Source: Candidatus Accumulibacter appositus (GTDB lineage Bacteria > Pseudomonadota > Gammaproteobacteria > Burkholderiales > Rhodocyclaceae). From it: 45,822 nucleotides of DNA. The stretch is taken from the NCBI GenBank assembly GCA_000585055.1, contig JEMX01000087.1:1-45822 (forward strand), read 5' to 3'. Shown in pieces: positions 1 through 7,008 of the stretch; position 1 is the first letter of the stretch, and each line of letters opens with the position of its first letter. The translations under genes were made by a program, and so were the position numbers. The notes under the pieces were generated by a model that was given only the letters and a program-made list of their open reading frames with translations, was not told where the DNA came from and did no database searches.

Positions 1-62
1 TACTCGACCTTTTCTTCCTGCAGGCACCTGATTACAATCTCCGCACCGGTCATCATTGTCAT
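1..62 (-). CDS. ilvI: Acetolactate synthase large subunit, 5' end only (partial)
   Basis: The minus strand from 62 reads ATG-ACA-ATG-ATG and then MTGAEIVIRCLQEEKVE before the window edge. This matches the well-known N-terminus of acetolactate synthase catalytic subunits, which open with a TGAE..(V/I)RCLQEEGVEYVFGYPGG-like stretch. The enzyme is ThDP-dependent and makes acetolactate or acetohydroxybutyrate, the first committed step of branched-chain amino acid synthesis. Only about 20 residues are visible, so the domain structure cannot be checked and the ilvI/ilvB distinction is a guess. Three ATG codons (60-62, 54-56, 51-53) could be the start; none has a strong Shine-Dalgarno sequence. The gene is divergent from the sigma factor gene that follows. 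Confidence 0.72.
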   Translation of the reverse strand, partial: MTMMTGAEIVIRCLQEEKVE

Positions 63-104
63 TACCGTCGCCCCAGCAAGCAAATTGCTCGAAAAAAGTC
101 TGCA

Positions 105-133
105 ACGTTAAAGCTTAGACGGGGTTTGGTCAA
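105..133 (-). promoter_or_regulatory. Candidate sigma-70 promoter for the leftward acetolactate synthase gene
   Basis: On the minus strand TTGACC (133-128) is followed after exactly 17 bases by TAACGT (110-105). It lies 43 bases upstream of the probable ilvI start. The -35 matches the consensus in five of six positions; the -10 is weaker. This is inferred from spacing and sequence only. Confidence 0.4.
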
Positions 134-764
134 GGCATTCACCAAAAACCGGCGCCTGGGAAAGCAGGCTTCCCGCCCTACAACCGCAAGGATTTCCGCC
201 CTGGCCAGCCAACGCGAACTGTCAGACTTTCTCACGGCAGTCGAACGCCGCGCTTTCAAGCAAGCGATGTTCGCAGTGCGCAACGAAGAGTCCGCGCTCG
301 ACATCGTCCAGGATACGATGATGAAACTCGCCGAGAAATACGGAGACCGCCCACCCACAGAGCTGCCGATGCTCTTCCAGCGCATTTTGCAGAACACGAT
401 TCGCGACTACTATCGCCGCAGCAAGGTGCGCTCGCTATGGACGACCCTGCTTTCCGCCTTTTCGCCGAACGATGACGAGGAGCACGACCCCCTAGAAACC
501 ATCAGCAGTGAATCAGAAGCCAATGGCCCGAAAACGCCACACGGCCAATTCGAGCAGGCGCAAGTCATGGGAATGATCGAGAAAGAGATAGAATCTCTGC
601 CTGGGCGTCAACGGGAAGCGTTTCTGCTGCGTTACTGGGAGGATATGGACGTTGCCGAAACGGCATCGATCATGGGCTGCTCGGAAGGGAGCGTCAAGAC
701 ACACTGCTCGCGTGCCAACCACGCTCTCGCGGCGGCACTGAAAGCAAAAGGAATTACCCTATGA
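126..764 (+). CDS. Sigma-70 family (ECF-like) RNA polymerase sigma factor
   Basis: The 212-residue frame carries the two conserved parts of a small sigma factor. Region 2 is around residues 35-95 (ALDIVQDTMMKLAEKY, then LFQRILQNTIRDYYRR). Region 4 is around residues 157-205 (LPGRQREAFLLRYWEDMDV, then SEGSVKTHCSRA, a helix-turn-helix that would read the -35 element). The linker (residues about 105-150) is acidic and variable. The start is uncertain. The first usual start codon is TTG at 126, with no good ribosome site. A clean AAGGA at 188-192 lies 8 bases before CTG 201, just where I recall homologues beginning (xASQRELSDFL), so the true start may be 201. The gene overlaps the DUF3619 gene by ATGA and heads a four-gene cluster with DUF3619, DUF3106 and RDD proteins. 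Confidence 0.88.
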   Translation: MVKAFTKNRRLGKQASRPTTARISALASQRELSDFLTAVERRAFKQAMFAVRNEESALDIVQDTMMKLAEKYGDRPPTELPMLFQRILQNTIRDYYRRSKVRSLWTTLLSAFSPNDDEEHDPLETISSESEANGPKTPHGQFEQAQVMGMIEKEIESLPGRQREAFLLRYWEDMDVAETASIMGCSEGSVKTHCSRANHALAAALKAKGITL

Positions 765-1138
765 ACGAACTGCATTTTGCCTTCAAGGTCAGGCAGCACC
801 TGAACAGGGAGCTCCACGAACTGGCTCCGTCGACGCACTCGCGCCTGCAAGCCGCGCGCGAGCGCGCGCTGGCTCGGCAAAAAGTGATCGCCCACCAGTC
901 GATACTGGCGACGGCGGGGAGCTTCGTTCAGGAGCACAGCGAAGGCCTACGCTTGCGGCAGGTCTTCGTCGCCCTGGCGGTAGTTATCGGCGTCGCTTCC
1001 TACGCTTACTGGCAGGCCGACAGAAGCATCGCCGAACTCGAGGTCATTGACAGCGCCCTGCTCGCCGACGACTTGCCAATCGCGGCCTTCACCGACCGGG
1101 GCTTTGATGCATGGCTGAAAAGCTCCGCGTCGCACTGA
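761..1138 (+). CDS. DUF3619 family membrane protein, possible regulator of the sigma factor
   Basis: This 125-residue protein begins MNELHFAFKVRQHLNREL and has one hydrophobic segment at about residues 66-85 (QVFVALAVVIGVASYAYW). The N-terminal 65 residues are charged, helical and probably cytoplasmic; the C-terminal 40 residues are acidic and probably periplasmic. I recognise it as DUF3619, which in betaproteobacteria regularly follows this sigma factor gene. Its ATG overlaps the sigma factor stop codon (ATGA), implying coupled translation. One membrane span with a cytosolic N-terminus directly after an ECF-like sigma gene is the layout of membrane-anchored anti-sigma factors. That role is inference: I see no recognised anti-sigma zinc motif (HxxxCxxC). 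Confidence 0.8.
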   Translation: MNELHFAFKVRQHLNRELHELAPSTHSRLQAARERALARQKVIAHQSILATAGSFVQEHSEGLRLRQVFVALAVVIGVASYAYWQADRSIAELEVIDSALLADDLPIAAFTDRGFDAWLKSSASH

Positions 1139-1692
1139 TTCTCAGCAGCTTCTTGGCCGTCACGAGCTGGGCCGATGCGCTCAGCCCGTCGGCCATTGCC
1201 ACGCCGGCACAGCCGCAATGGAGCGAACTCACGGTGGAGCAGAAGGCCATCCTCGCACCGCTCAGTTACGACTGGGACGGGATGGACTATGCACGCCAGA
1301 AGAAGTGGCTGGGTATCACGCGACGTTTCCACAGCATGACGGCTGACGAGCAGCGTCGAGTTCAGGTTCAGATGCAGGACTGGGGAAAACTCACGCCCGA
1401 GCAACGGCGGCTTGCACGGGAGAACTTCATCACCGCCAACAGACTCCCGGTCGAGAAGAAGCAGGAACTCCGACTCAAGTGGCAGGAGTACTCCAGCCTG
1501 CCGGATGAGGAAAAAGAAAAGCTCAAACGGCAAGCGGCCAACCGGGCGGCACTGAGCAAATCCGGTGGCACAGCGGCCAGCCTGATCTCGCCGCCCGCAT
1601 CCGCGCTCTTCCCGCTCGGCAGCCATCACCCTGCGCCAGCGCCTAGCAGCAAGGCCACTGCACCGGCAACCGCAGCGGAGAACAGGGATTGA
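1111..1692 (+). CDS. DUF3106 family exported protein
   Basis: The 193-residue product starts with a signal-peptide-like stretch (MAEKLRVALILSSFLAVTSW, probable cleavage after ADA at residues 22-24). It continues with a Trp- and Glu-rich helical region of repeated 'L..EQ+..L' units, such as LTVEQKAILAPL, MTADEQRRVQVQM and LTPEQRRLAREN. This is the DUF3106 pattern. The final 40 residues are Ala/Pro-rich low complexity. The start overlaps the end of the DUF3619 gene by 28 bases in another frame and the stop overlaps the RDD gene start, so all four genes should be one transcript. Function is unknown; a periplasmic partner of the membrane proteins beside it is inference. Confidence 0.8.
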   Translation: MAEKLRVALILSSFLAVTSWADALSPSAIATPAQPQWSELTVEQKAILAPLSYDWDGMDYARQKKWLGITRRFHSMTADEQRRVQVQMQDWGKLTPEQRRLARENFITANRLPVEKKQELRLKWQEYSSLPDEEKEKLKRQAANRAALSKSGGTAASLISPPASALFPLGSHHPAPAPSSKATAPATAAENRD

Positions 1693-2156
1693 CGCCAGCA
1701 GCAGTTCCCGTCCCGCGACCGAGCATCACGCGCCGCCTAGCCAGCATGCTCTACGAATGCCTGCTGCTGTTCGGCATCCTTGCGGCACTGCTGGTCTTGC
1801 CACATTTCCTGCTCGGCGCCCTGGCACATCGCTTGGTGGCGCCGATCGTCGTGCAAGCGCACGCCTTCGTCGTATTGCTGATCTATTGCCTCTGGTTCTG
1901 GAGCAACGGGCGCCAAACCCTGGCCATGAAGACCTGGCGCATCCGCCTGCTCACCCGTGACGGACACCCCGTCCGGCCGGCGCAGGCTCTCGTGCGCTAC
2001 CTCCTGTGCTGGCCCAGCATCCTCCTGGGGGGCTTCGGCATCTTCTGGGCACTGGTGGACCGTGAGCGCCTGTTTCTGCATGACCGCCTCGCCGGCACGC
2101 AACTCGTACTAAGCGGCGAGCCGAAGCTGCCTGTAGCAGGCAAGGCACCCGGCTAA
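1689..2156 (+). CDS. RDD family membrane protein
   Basis: A 155-residue integral membrane protein. It shows the RDD-family layout: an N-terminal Arg-rich start (PSITRRLASMLYECLLLFG), two hydrophobic segments (about residues 22-45 and 55-75), a KTWRIRLLTRDGHPV loop, a third hydrophobic stretch (about residues 100-125) and a conserved DRLAGTQLV end. The predicted start is TTG at 1689, overlapping the DUF3106 stop (TTGA). A later ATG at 1747 would remove the first conserved arginines. RDD proteins are mostly uncharacterised, with transport suggested for some. It closes the sigma-DUF3619-DUF3106-RDD cluster and is convergent with lptG. Confidence 0.82.
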   Translation: MTPAAVPVPRPSITRRLASMLYECLLLFGILAALLVLPHFLLGALAHRLVAPIVVQAHAFVVLLIYCLWFWSNGRQTLAMKTWRIRLLTRDGHPVRPAQALVRYLLCWPSILLGGFGIFWALVDRERLFLHDRLAGTQLVLSGEPKLPVAGKAPG

Positions 2157-2279
2157 GCGAGCGCTCCAGGGATCAGAGCTGATGACGACTCCTCGACGAG
2201 CTCCGTAGCCTGCTCACTCAAACGACCTGCGCAAGCGGCCGACTGCGCAGCGGCGATGCTGATCGACGCAGCCCGCCAA

Positions 2280-3353
2280 TCAGCGTCGCTCGACCCACCA
2301 GATCATAGTGATCGCGGCCAGCAGGAAGAGCGACGACGGCGTGACCGCGCTAAGCACCGGCGACCAACTGTTGATCGCGCCAAGGTTCGCAAACAAGCCA
2401 TTGAGCATGTGGAACAATATCCCGATCATCACCCCCGAGAAAACCTTCAGGCCCACAGCGTCGGAGCGGTAGTGCGCTCCGCCGAACGGCAGCGCCAGAG
2501 CGACCATCACGAATGCCGCCAGTGGGTAGACCACTTTTTTCCAGAAGGCAATCTCATACCGGTTGGTCGTCTGGCGATTGTCTGCCAGATGCTTGGTATA
2601 AGTGGCCAAATGTTGCAGCGACATACGATCCGGAGAAACCATCAGCACCGCCAGGATGTCCGGGTTCAGCGCCGACTGCCAGACTATCTCGGGTAGCTTC
2701 TGCACATCGGCCCGCTCGGCGTGCAGGACCGTCTGGACCACATTGCTCAAGCGCCAACTATCAGGCACGACGTACTCGCCCTCGCTGGCCTCGGTAAGCG
2801 AGCGCAATCTTGCGTCCTCGTCGAACTCGTAGATACGGACCCCCCGTAAACGCGTATCCGGCAACACGACGCGCACGTTGATGAAACTGCGCTCGTCCTT
2901 GACCCACAGTCCTGAACGCAGATCCTGCCCGATCATTCGCCCCCTGGCTTTCAAGCGCAATTGATTGGCCTCTCTTTCTGCGGTCGGCGCCACGTACTCC
3001 CCGATCAAGAAGGTGGCTACGGCAAACATAGCGGCGACCAGAAACAGCACCCGCAATACGGCGCCTGACGACAGGCCGGAGACCCGCAGCACGGTGATCT
3101 CGGAATGACGAGCCAAGGACGACAAGGCGTAGAGCGTCCCGATCAGGACGGCAATCGGCATCAACTCGTAGACACGCCCCGGCAGCCGCAGCAGAACGAA
3201 AGCAAAAGCATGGCGAAGTTGGTAGCCGCCCCGCCCGATATCCTGAACCTCGCCAAGCATGTCGAAGAAGGCAAACAACGCCAAGAACGCCAGCAACACC
3301 AGAACAATGGCGCCAGACACCTCGCGCAGAAGGTAGCGACGATAGATCTTCAT
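2280..3353 (-). CDS. lptG: LPS export ABC transporter permease LptG
   Basis: This is one of the two inner-membrane permease subunits of the LptB2FG transporter, which extracts lipopolysaccharide from the inner membrane and passes it to LptC/LptA. The 357-residue protein starts MKIYRRYLLREVSGAIVLVL, with three N-terminal membrane segments (residues about 13-35, 58-80, 96-120). A periplasmic beta-jellyroll domain (about 130-265) follows, then three C-terminal membrane segments. This is the usual length and shape of the YjgP/YjgQ family. I chose the ATG at 3351-3353 because it overlaps the lptF stop as ATGA, the standard lptF-lptG arrangement; the open frame runs further upstream but lies inside lptF. 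Confidence 0.93.
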   Translation of the reverse strand: MKIYRRYLLREVSGAIVLVLLAFLALFAFFDMLGEVQDIGRGGYQLRHAFAFVLLRLPGRVYELMPIAVLIGTLYALSSLARHSEITVLRVSGLSSGAVLRVLFLVAAMFAVATFLIGEYVAPTAEREANQLRLKARGRMIGQDLRSGLWVKDERSFINVRVVLPDTRLRGVRIYEFDEDARLRSLTEASEGEYVVPDSWRLSNVVQTVLHAERADVQKLPEIVWQSALNPDILAVLMVSPDRMSLQHLATYTKHLADNRQTTNRYEIAFWKKVVYPLAAFVMVALALPFGGAHYRSDAVGLKVFSGVMIGILFHMLNGLFANLGAINSWSPVLSAVTPSSLFLLAAITMIWWVERR

Positions 3354-4429
3354 CGCCCGAGACGCCGGAAGGATGAGACCGCGATACGGTGATAGAAGAG
3401 GAACGGCAAGAGAAACAGCATCACCAGATGAACCACCAGCACGCCGATGGCAAAAGACACCTGGCCATTGGCCACCCAGCCCTGGCTGATGGTCAGCAGA
3501 TTGTTGTAGATGACATAAACCAAAATCGCCAGGAGCATGTTGGCCGAACGTCCCGCACGCGGATTGACGAAGGACAAAGGAATTGCCAGCAGAGCCAGCA
3601 CTGCCGCCGACAAGGGCATGCCGACACGCCATAGCAGCTCCGCCCGATAGCGAGGCAGGTCGAGACCCAACAGCTCCAGCGGAGGCATGTTCTTCGGTGT
3701 CCGCTCGATGCCATGCGCCTCCTTGGTCTCCAGGCGAACGGCATAGCGCTCATACTCGAGAATACGGAAGCCGGGAGCGCCAGGCTCAAGCTCGTAACGG
3801 CGCCCGTTCTCCAGGACGATGAAGCGATCACCGTTGGCTGCCGTCTCCTGATGACCGGTTCTGGCCATCGTCACCCCCAGGCGCTCGGGCTCGGCTTCGT
3901 TGACAAAGACGTTGCGAACGTGACTCGTATCCTCGGCCACGGCCTCGACGAAGATCACCCGGTCCCCCGCCGAGGACTCCTGAAAGGTGCCCGGCGAGAT
4001 TTGTCCGGCATCCTTACGGTTGCTCAACTTGCCGCGGTATTCGGCGCTTTGCGACAGGGCCCAGGGGGAGAGAAGCAGCGACAGCACGCCGATGGTGACC
4101 ACCAGCGGCAGCGCGAAGGTCAGCACCGGTCGTACCCAGGCCGCCAGCGACAGCCCGGACGAGAACCAGACCACCATCTCGGAGTCACGATAGCTGCGGG
4201 AAATGGACAACAGAATGGCCACGAACATGGACAGCGACAACAGCGGCGGGAGATAGTTGAGCGCCGCAAAACCAAGCAGCGCGACCACGGCAGCGGGATC
4301 GACGTCACCCTGTGCGGCCTCGTTCAGCAGGCGAATCAGCTGCGTGGTCACCATGATCGCAAAAAGCGCAATGAACACACCGGCGGTCGAGTGGGCGAAC
4401 TCGCGTCGCACCGCGCGCTGAAAGATCAT
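3350..4429 (-). CDS. lptF: LPS export ABC transporter permease LptF
   Basis: Partner of LptG in the lipopolysaccharide export permease. The 359-residue protein begins MIFQRAVRREFAHSTAGVFI. It has paired membrane segments near residues 15-40, 50-75 and 95-120, a soluble periplasmic domain (about 125-260, including FVEAVAEDTSHVRNVFV) and three more membrane segments ending with FLLPFLFYHRIAVSSFRR. The start at 4427-4429 gives the family length and the conserved N-terminus. The frame stays open upstream to 4858, but that part is antisense to pepA. It is divergent from pepA across 73 bases and translationally coupled to lptG. Confidence 0.93.
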   Translation of the reverse strand: MIFQRAVRREFAHSTAGVFIALFAIMVTTQLIRLLNEAAQGDVDPAAVVALLGFAALNYLPPLLSLSMFVAILLSISRSYRDSEMVVWFSSGLSLAAWVRPVLTFALPLVVTIGVLSLLLSPWALSQSAEYRGKLSNRKDAGQISPGTFQESSAGDRVIFVEAVAEDTSHVRNVFVNEAEPERLGVTMARTGHQETAANGDRFIVLENGRRYELEPGAPGFRILEYERYAVRLETKEAHGIERTPKNMPPLELLGLDLPRYRAELLWRVGMPLSAAVLALLAIPLSFVNPRAGRSANMLLAILVYVIYNNLLTISQGWVANGQVSFAIGVLVVHLVMLFLLPFLFYHRIAVSSFRRLGR

Positions 4430-4432
4430 TTT

Positions 4433-4462
4433 TTGACTTTGGTGAAAAACTGCAGTGATAAT
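4433..4462 (+). promoter_or_regulatory. Candidate sigma-70 promoter for pepA
   Basis: TTGACT (4433-4438) and GATAAT (4457-4462) are separated by 18 bases in the lptF/pepA divergent region. Each hexamer matches its consensus in five positions. Transcription would begin near 4469, leaving a leader of about 34 bases with a GGGAGG ribosome site before the GTG start at 4503. Confidence 0.6.
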
Positions 4463-4502
4463 CGGCGTTTTCGACGAAACACGCGGGTCCTGGGGAGGGT
4501 GA

Positions 4503-5999
4503 GTGGAATTTAGCATAAAAAGTGGCAACCCGGAGAAGCAGCGCAGCGCCTGCGTGGTAGTCGGCGTTTTCGAACCTCGCAAGCTAACGCTGGCCGCCGA
4601 GCTCATCGACAACGCAGCGCGCAGCCACCTTTCGGACATCATTCGCCGCGGCGACATGGAGGGCAAGGCGGGCACCACCTTGCTGCTGCATAATGTTCCC
4701 GGGACGCTCTGCGACCGCGTGCTGCTGGTCGGCCTCGGCAAGGAAAAGGAATTTGGCGATCGGGAATACTGCGATGCCATTCGCAGCGCGGTCAGAACCC
4801 TCAACGAAACCGGCTCCTTCGACGGCACGGTCTTCCTGACCGAGACCAGCGTTCGCAAGCGCAGCGCTGCCTGGCGCGTACGCCAGGCAGCGCTGGTCGC
4901 CCAGCAGACCGTCTATCGCTTCGACCAGTTCAAGAGCAAGAAGGACAAGGTCCGTCGCCCGCTGCGCAAGCTGACCTTTATTGTCGATCGCCGCAACGAG
5001 CTGGCCGCCGCCGAAGAAGCGCTGTGCGAAGGACAGGCTATCGCCGAAGGAATGGCTCTGGCCAAGGATCTGGCCAACCTGCCGGGCAATGTCTGCACTC
5101 CGAGCCATCTCGCAGAAACCGCGCAGAAGCTGGCCGAAGAGCACCAGATCGAGTGCCAGATTCTTGAACGCGAGGAAATGGCTGCGCTGGGCATGCACGC
5201 GCTGCTCTCGGTCGCGCAGAGCTCACATCAGGCGCCGAAGCTCATCGTCCTGCAGTACAAGGGCGGCAAGGACGACGAGAAGCCGGTGGTACTGGTCGGC
5301 AAAGGCGTCACCTTCGATAGCGGCGGCATCTCCCTCAAGCCAGCACCCGACATGGACGAGATGAAATACGATATGTGCGGCGCTGCCAGCGTACTCGGCA
5401 CCATCAAAGCCGCGGTGCTGATGAAACTGCCGCTCAACCTGACGGTGATCGTGCCAAGCACTGAAAACATGCCCGGCGGCGGCGCCAGCCGACCGGGAGA
5501 CATCGTCACTTCGATGTCCGGACAAACCATCGAAATCCTCAACACCGACGCTGAAGGGCGCCTGATCCTCTGTGATGCGCTGACCTACGCCGCGCGCTTC
5601 GAACCGGACACGGTGATCGACGTCGCCACCCTCACCGGCGCCTGCGTCGTCGCGCTTGGCCATGTGGCCACCGGCCTGTTCGCCAACAACGATACGCTGG
5701 CCCGGGAACTGGAGCATGCCGGTGACGAAGCCCACGACCGCGCCTGGCAAATGCCGCTCTGGAGCGACTACCAGGAGCTCCTCAAGAGCCCCTTCGCCGA
5801 CATGGCCAACATCGGCGGTCGCTGGGGCGGCAGCATCACCGCCGCCTGCTTTCTGGCCCGTTTCACCAAGAAATACGTCTGGGCGCACCTCGACATTGCC
5901 GGCACCGCCTGGACCTCGGGTGCCGACAAGGGAGCCACCGGACGACCAGTACCGCTGCTGATGCACTATTTGCTGAAGCGCGCTGGAAAGCTCAAGTGA
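4503..5999 (+). CDS. pepA: Leucyl aminopeptidase (M17 family, PepA)
   Basis: A cytosolic, hexameric, two-metal aminopeptidase that removes N-terminal residues from peptides; in E. coli PepA also binds DNA at carAB and in Xer recombination. The 498-residue length is normal. The C-terminal catalytic domain shows GKGVTFDSGGISLKP (about residues 266-280, a metal-ligand Asp and catalytic Lys) and the signature NTDAEGRL (about 347-354, metal ligands and catalytic Arg). The N-terminal 160 residues are the usual macrodomain-like regulatory domain. The start is GTG at 4503, supported by GGGAGG just upstream. It is the first gene of a pepA-holC-hypothetical operon, and its stop overlaps the holC start. 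Confidence 0.95.
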   Translation: MEFSIKSGNPEKQRSACVVVGVFEPRKLTLAAELIDNAARSHLSDIIRRGDMEGKAGTTLLLHNVPGTLCDRVLLVGLGKEKEFGDREYCDAIRSAVRTLNETGSFDGTVFLTETSVRKRSAAWRVRQAALVAQQTVYRFDQFKSKKDKVRRPLRKLTFIVDRRNELAAAEEALCEGQAIAEGMALAKDLANLPGNVCTPSHLAETAQKLAEEHQIECQILEREEMAALGMHALLSVAQSSHQAPKLIVLQYKGGKDDEKPVVLVGKGVTFDSGGISLKPAPDMDEMKYDMCGAASVLGTIKAAVLMKLPLNLTVIVPSTENMPGGGASRPGDIVTSMSGQTIEILNTDAEGRLILCDALTYAARFEPDTVIDVATLTGACVVALGHVATGLFANNDTLARELEHAGDEAHDRAWQMPLWSDYQELLKSPFADMANIGGRWGGSITAACFLARFTKKYVWAHLDIAGTAWTSGADKGATGRPVPLLMHYLLKRAGKLK

Positions 6000-6421
6000 C
6001 GCAAATCTTTTTCTACCATAACGCTGCCAACCGCATTGCCAAGACCGCTGCGCTTATCGGCAAGGCCTGCGCGCAAAAAAAATCCTTGCTGGTCTATGCG
6101 CCCGATACGGACATTGCAGCCGCACTCGACCGGCAGTTGTGGGGTCAACCGCCGACGAGCTTCGTCCCGCACGTCGCGGCCGACTCGCCACTGGCCGCCG
6201 AAACGCCGGTGCTGATCGCCAGCACGCTGGAATCGGTGACCCAGGACGAACGCCTCTTCAACCTCTCGAACACGGTGCCGCCAGGCTTCTCCCGCTTTGC
6301 GAGCCTGATCGAAATTGTCGGTCAGGGCGAGGAAGAACGCGCCGATGGCCGCCAGCGTGCCCGCTTCTACAAGGATCGCGGCTACGCTATCAGATATGTC
6401 GATTGCACAGGAAAGAACTGA
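5996..6421 (+). CDS. holC: DNA polymerase III chi subunit HolC
   Basis: Chi links the clamp-loader complex to single-strand binding protein during replication. The 141-residue protein starts MTQIFFYHNAANRIAKTAAL and contains the family pattern of an alternating beta/alpha fold: LLVYAPDTDIAAALDRQLW, then TPVLIASTLE, then RFASLIEIVGQ and a YKDRGYAIRYVD end. Its GTG start overlaps the pepA TGA, and its own TGA overlaps the next ATG by one base, so translation is coupled on both sides. The pepA-holC-valS order is common in proteobacteria and supports the call. Confidence 0.9.
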   Translation: MTQIFFYHNAANRIAKTAALIGKACAQKKSLLVYAPDTDIAAALDRQLWGQPPTSFVPHVAADSPLAAETPVLIASTLESVTQDERLFNLSNTVPPGFSRFASLIEIVGQGEEERADGRQRARFYKDRGYAIRYVDCTGKN

Positions 6422-6921
6422 TGGCCGATGACGAAGACCTGCTCAGCCGCGCCAATTCGCTGATCAATCCTGACAGCGGGGCAACGCGTGGCGAGCGCCG
6501 GCAGGTGCCGCGGCAAATGCGCCGACGGCGCAGCTTCCTGGCCTCGACCGCGTCCGCAGAAGACGCCGAGGGCAGCACGCGCCTGGCCGGCAGGAACAGC
6601 GAAGACGATGACCTGCCGCTACTGACCGATGTCGTCCTTGGTGCCGAGGCCGAACCCGAAGCAAGCGTTGACGACATCGCGGCGGACCTGCGCCCGACGC
6701 TTGCCGCGGAGCTGACGCAACTCATCGACCGGCATCTTGCCGCCAGCTTGCCGGCGCTGATCGAGGCTGCCGTAGCCGACGCTGCCGAGCACTTGCGCGG
6801 GGGTATCAAAGCAAGCATCACCATGGCTGCGGCTGACTTCGTCGCCCAGCGCGGACAGCTGCCCCTGCCGCTGGAGGAGCCGGAGAGCAACGCAACCAAC
6901 GCCGCCGATCCACGGGAGTAG
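6421..6921 (+). CDS. Uncharacterised acidic/helical protein between holC and valS
   Basis: A 166-residue protein starting MADDEDLLSRANSLINPDSG. The first 45 residues include a basic Arg-rich patch (RGERRQVPRQMRRRRSF). A variable acidic middle follows (SEDDDLPLLTDVVLGAEAEP). The region from about 85 to 145 is a regular Ala/Leu-rich helix (LRPTLAAELTQLIDRHLAAS) that could dimerise or bind a partner. There is no signal peptide or membrane segment. Similar low-conservation proteins sit between holC and valS in related betaproteobacteria. I do not recognise a domain. Its ATG shares one base with the holC stop, so it is certainly translated with holC. Confidence 0.7.
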   Translation: MADDEDLLSRANSLINPDSGATRGERRQVPRQMRRRRSFLASTASAEDAEGSTRLAGRNSEDDDLPLLTDVVLGAEAEPEASVDDIAADLRPTLAAELTQLIDRHLAASLPALIEAAVADAAEHLRGGIKASITMAAADFVAQRGQLPLPLEEPESNATNAADPRE

Positions 6922-6967
6922 CTCGGGCAAGCAGCGCGTCACGGCCCGGAGCCACGGCGCGATCCGG

Positions 6968-6973
6968 TATAAT
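6968..6973 (+). promoter_or_regulatory. Consensus -10 element upstream of valS
   Basis: A perfect TATAAT at 6968-6973 lies 35 bases before the valS ATG. No convincing -35 is visible at 16-18 bases upstream (the region reads GGCCCGGA). Transcription would begin near 6980. The short leader is C-rich (CTCTCCTCC just before the ATG) and lacks any Shine-Dalgarno sequence. Confidence 0.45.
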
Positions 6974-7008
6974 GCGCGCTCCTGAAATCCACCCGCACCC
7001 TCTCCTCC

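Noticed and set aside
2157..2279. Terminator between the RDD and lptG genes
   Set aside because: A CTGCGCA...TGCGCAG stem exists but has a long loop and no T run on either strand.
4430..4858. N-terminal extension of lptF into the pepA region
   Set aside because: The extra 143 residues are antisense to pepA and absent from the LptF family; the ATG at 4427-4429 gives the normal length.
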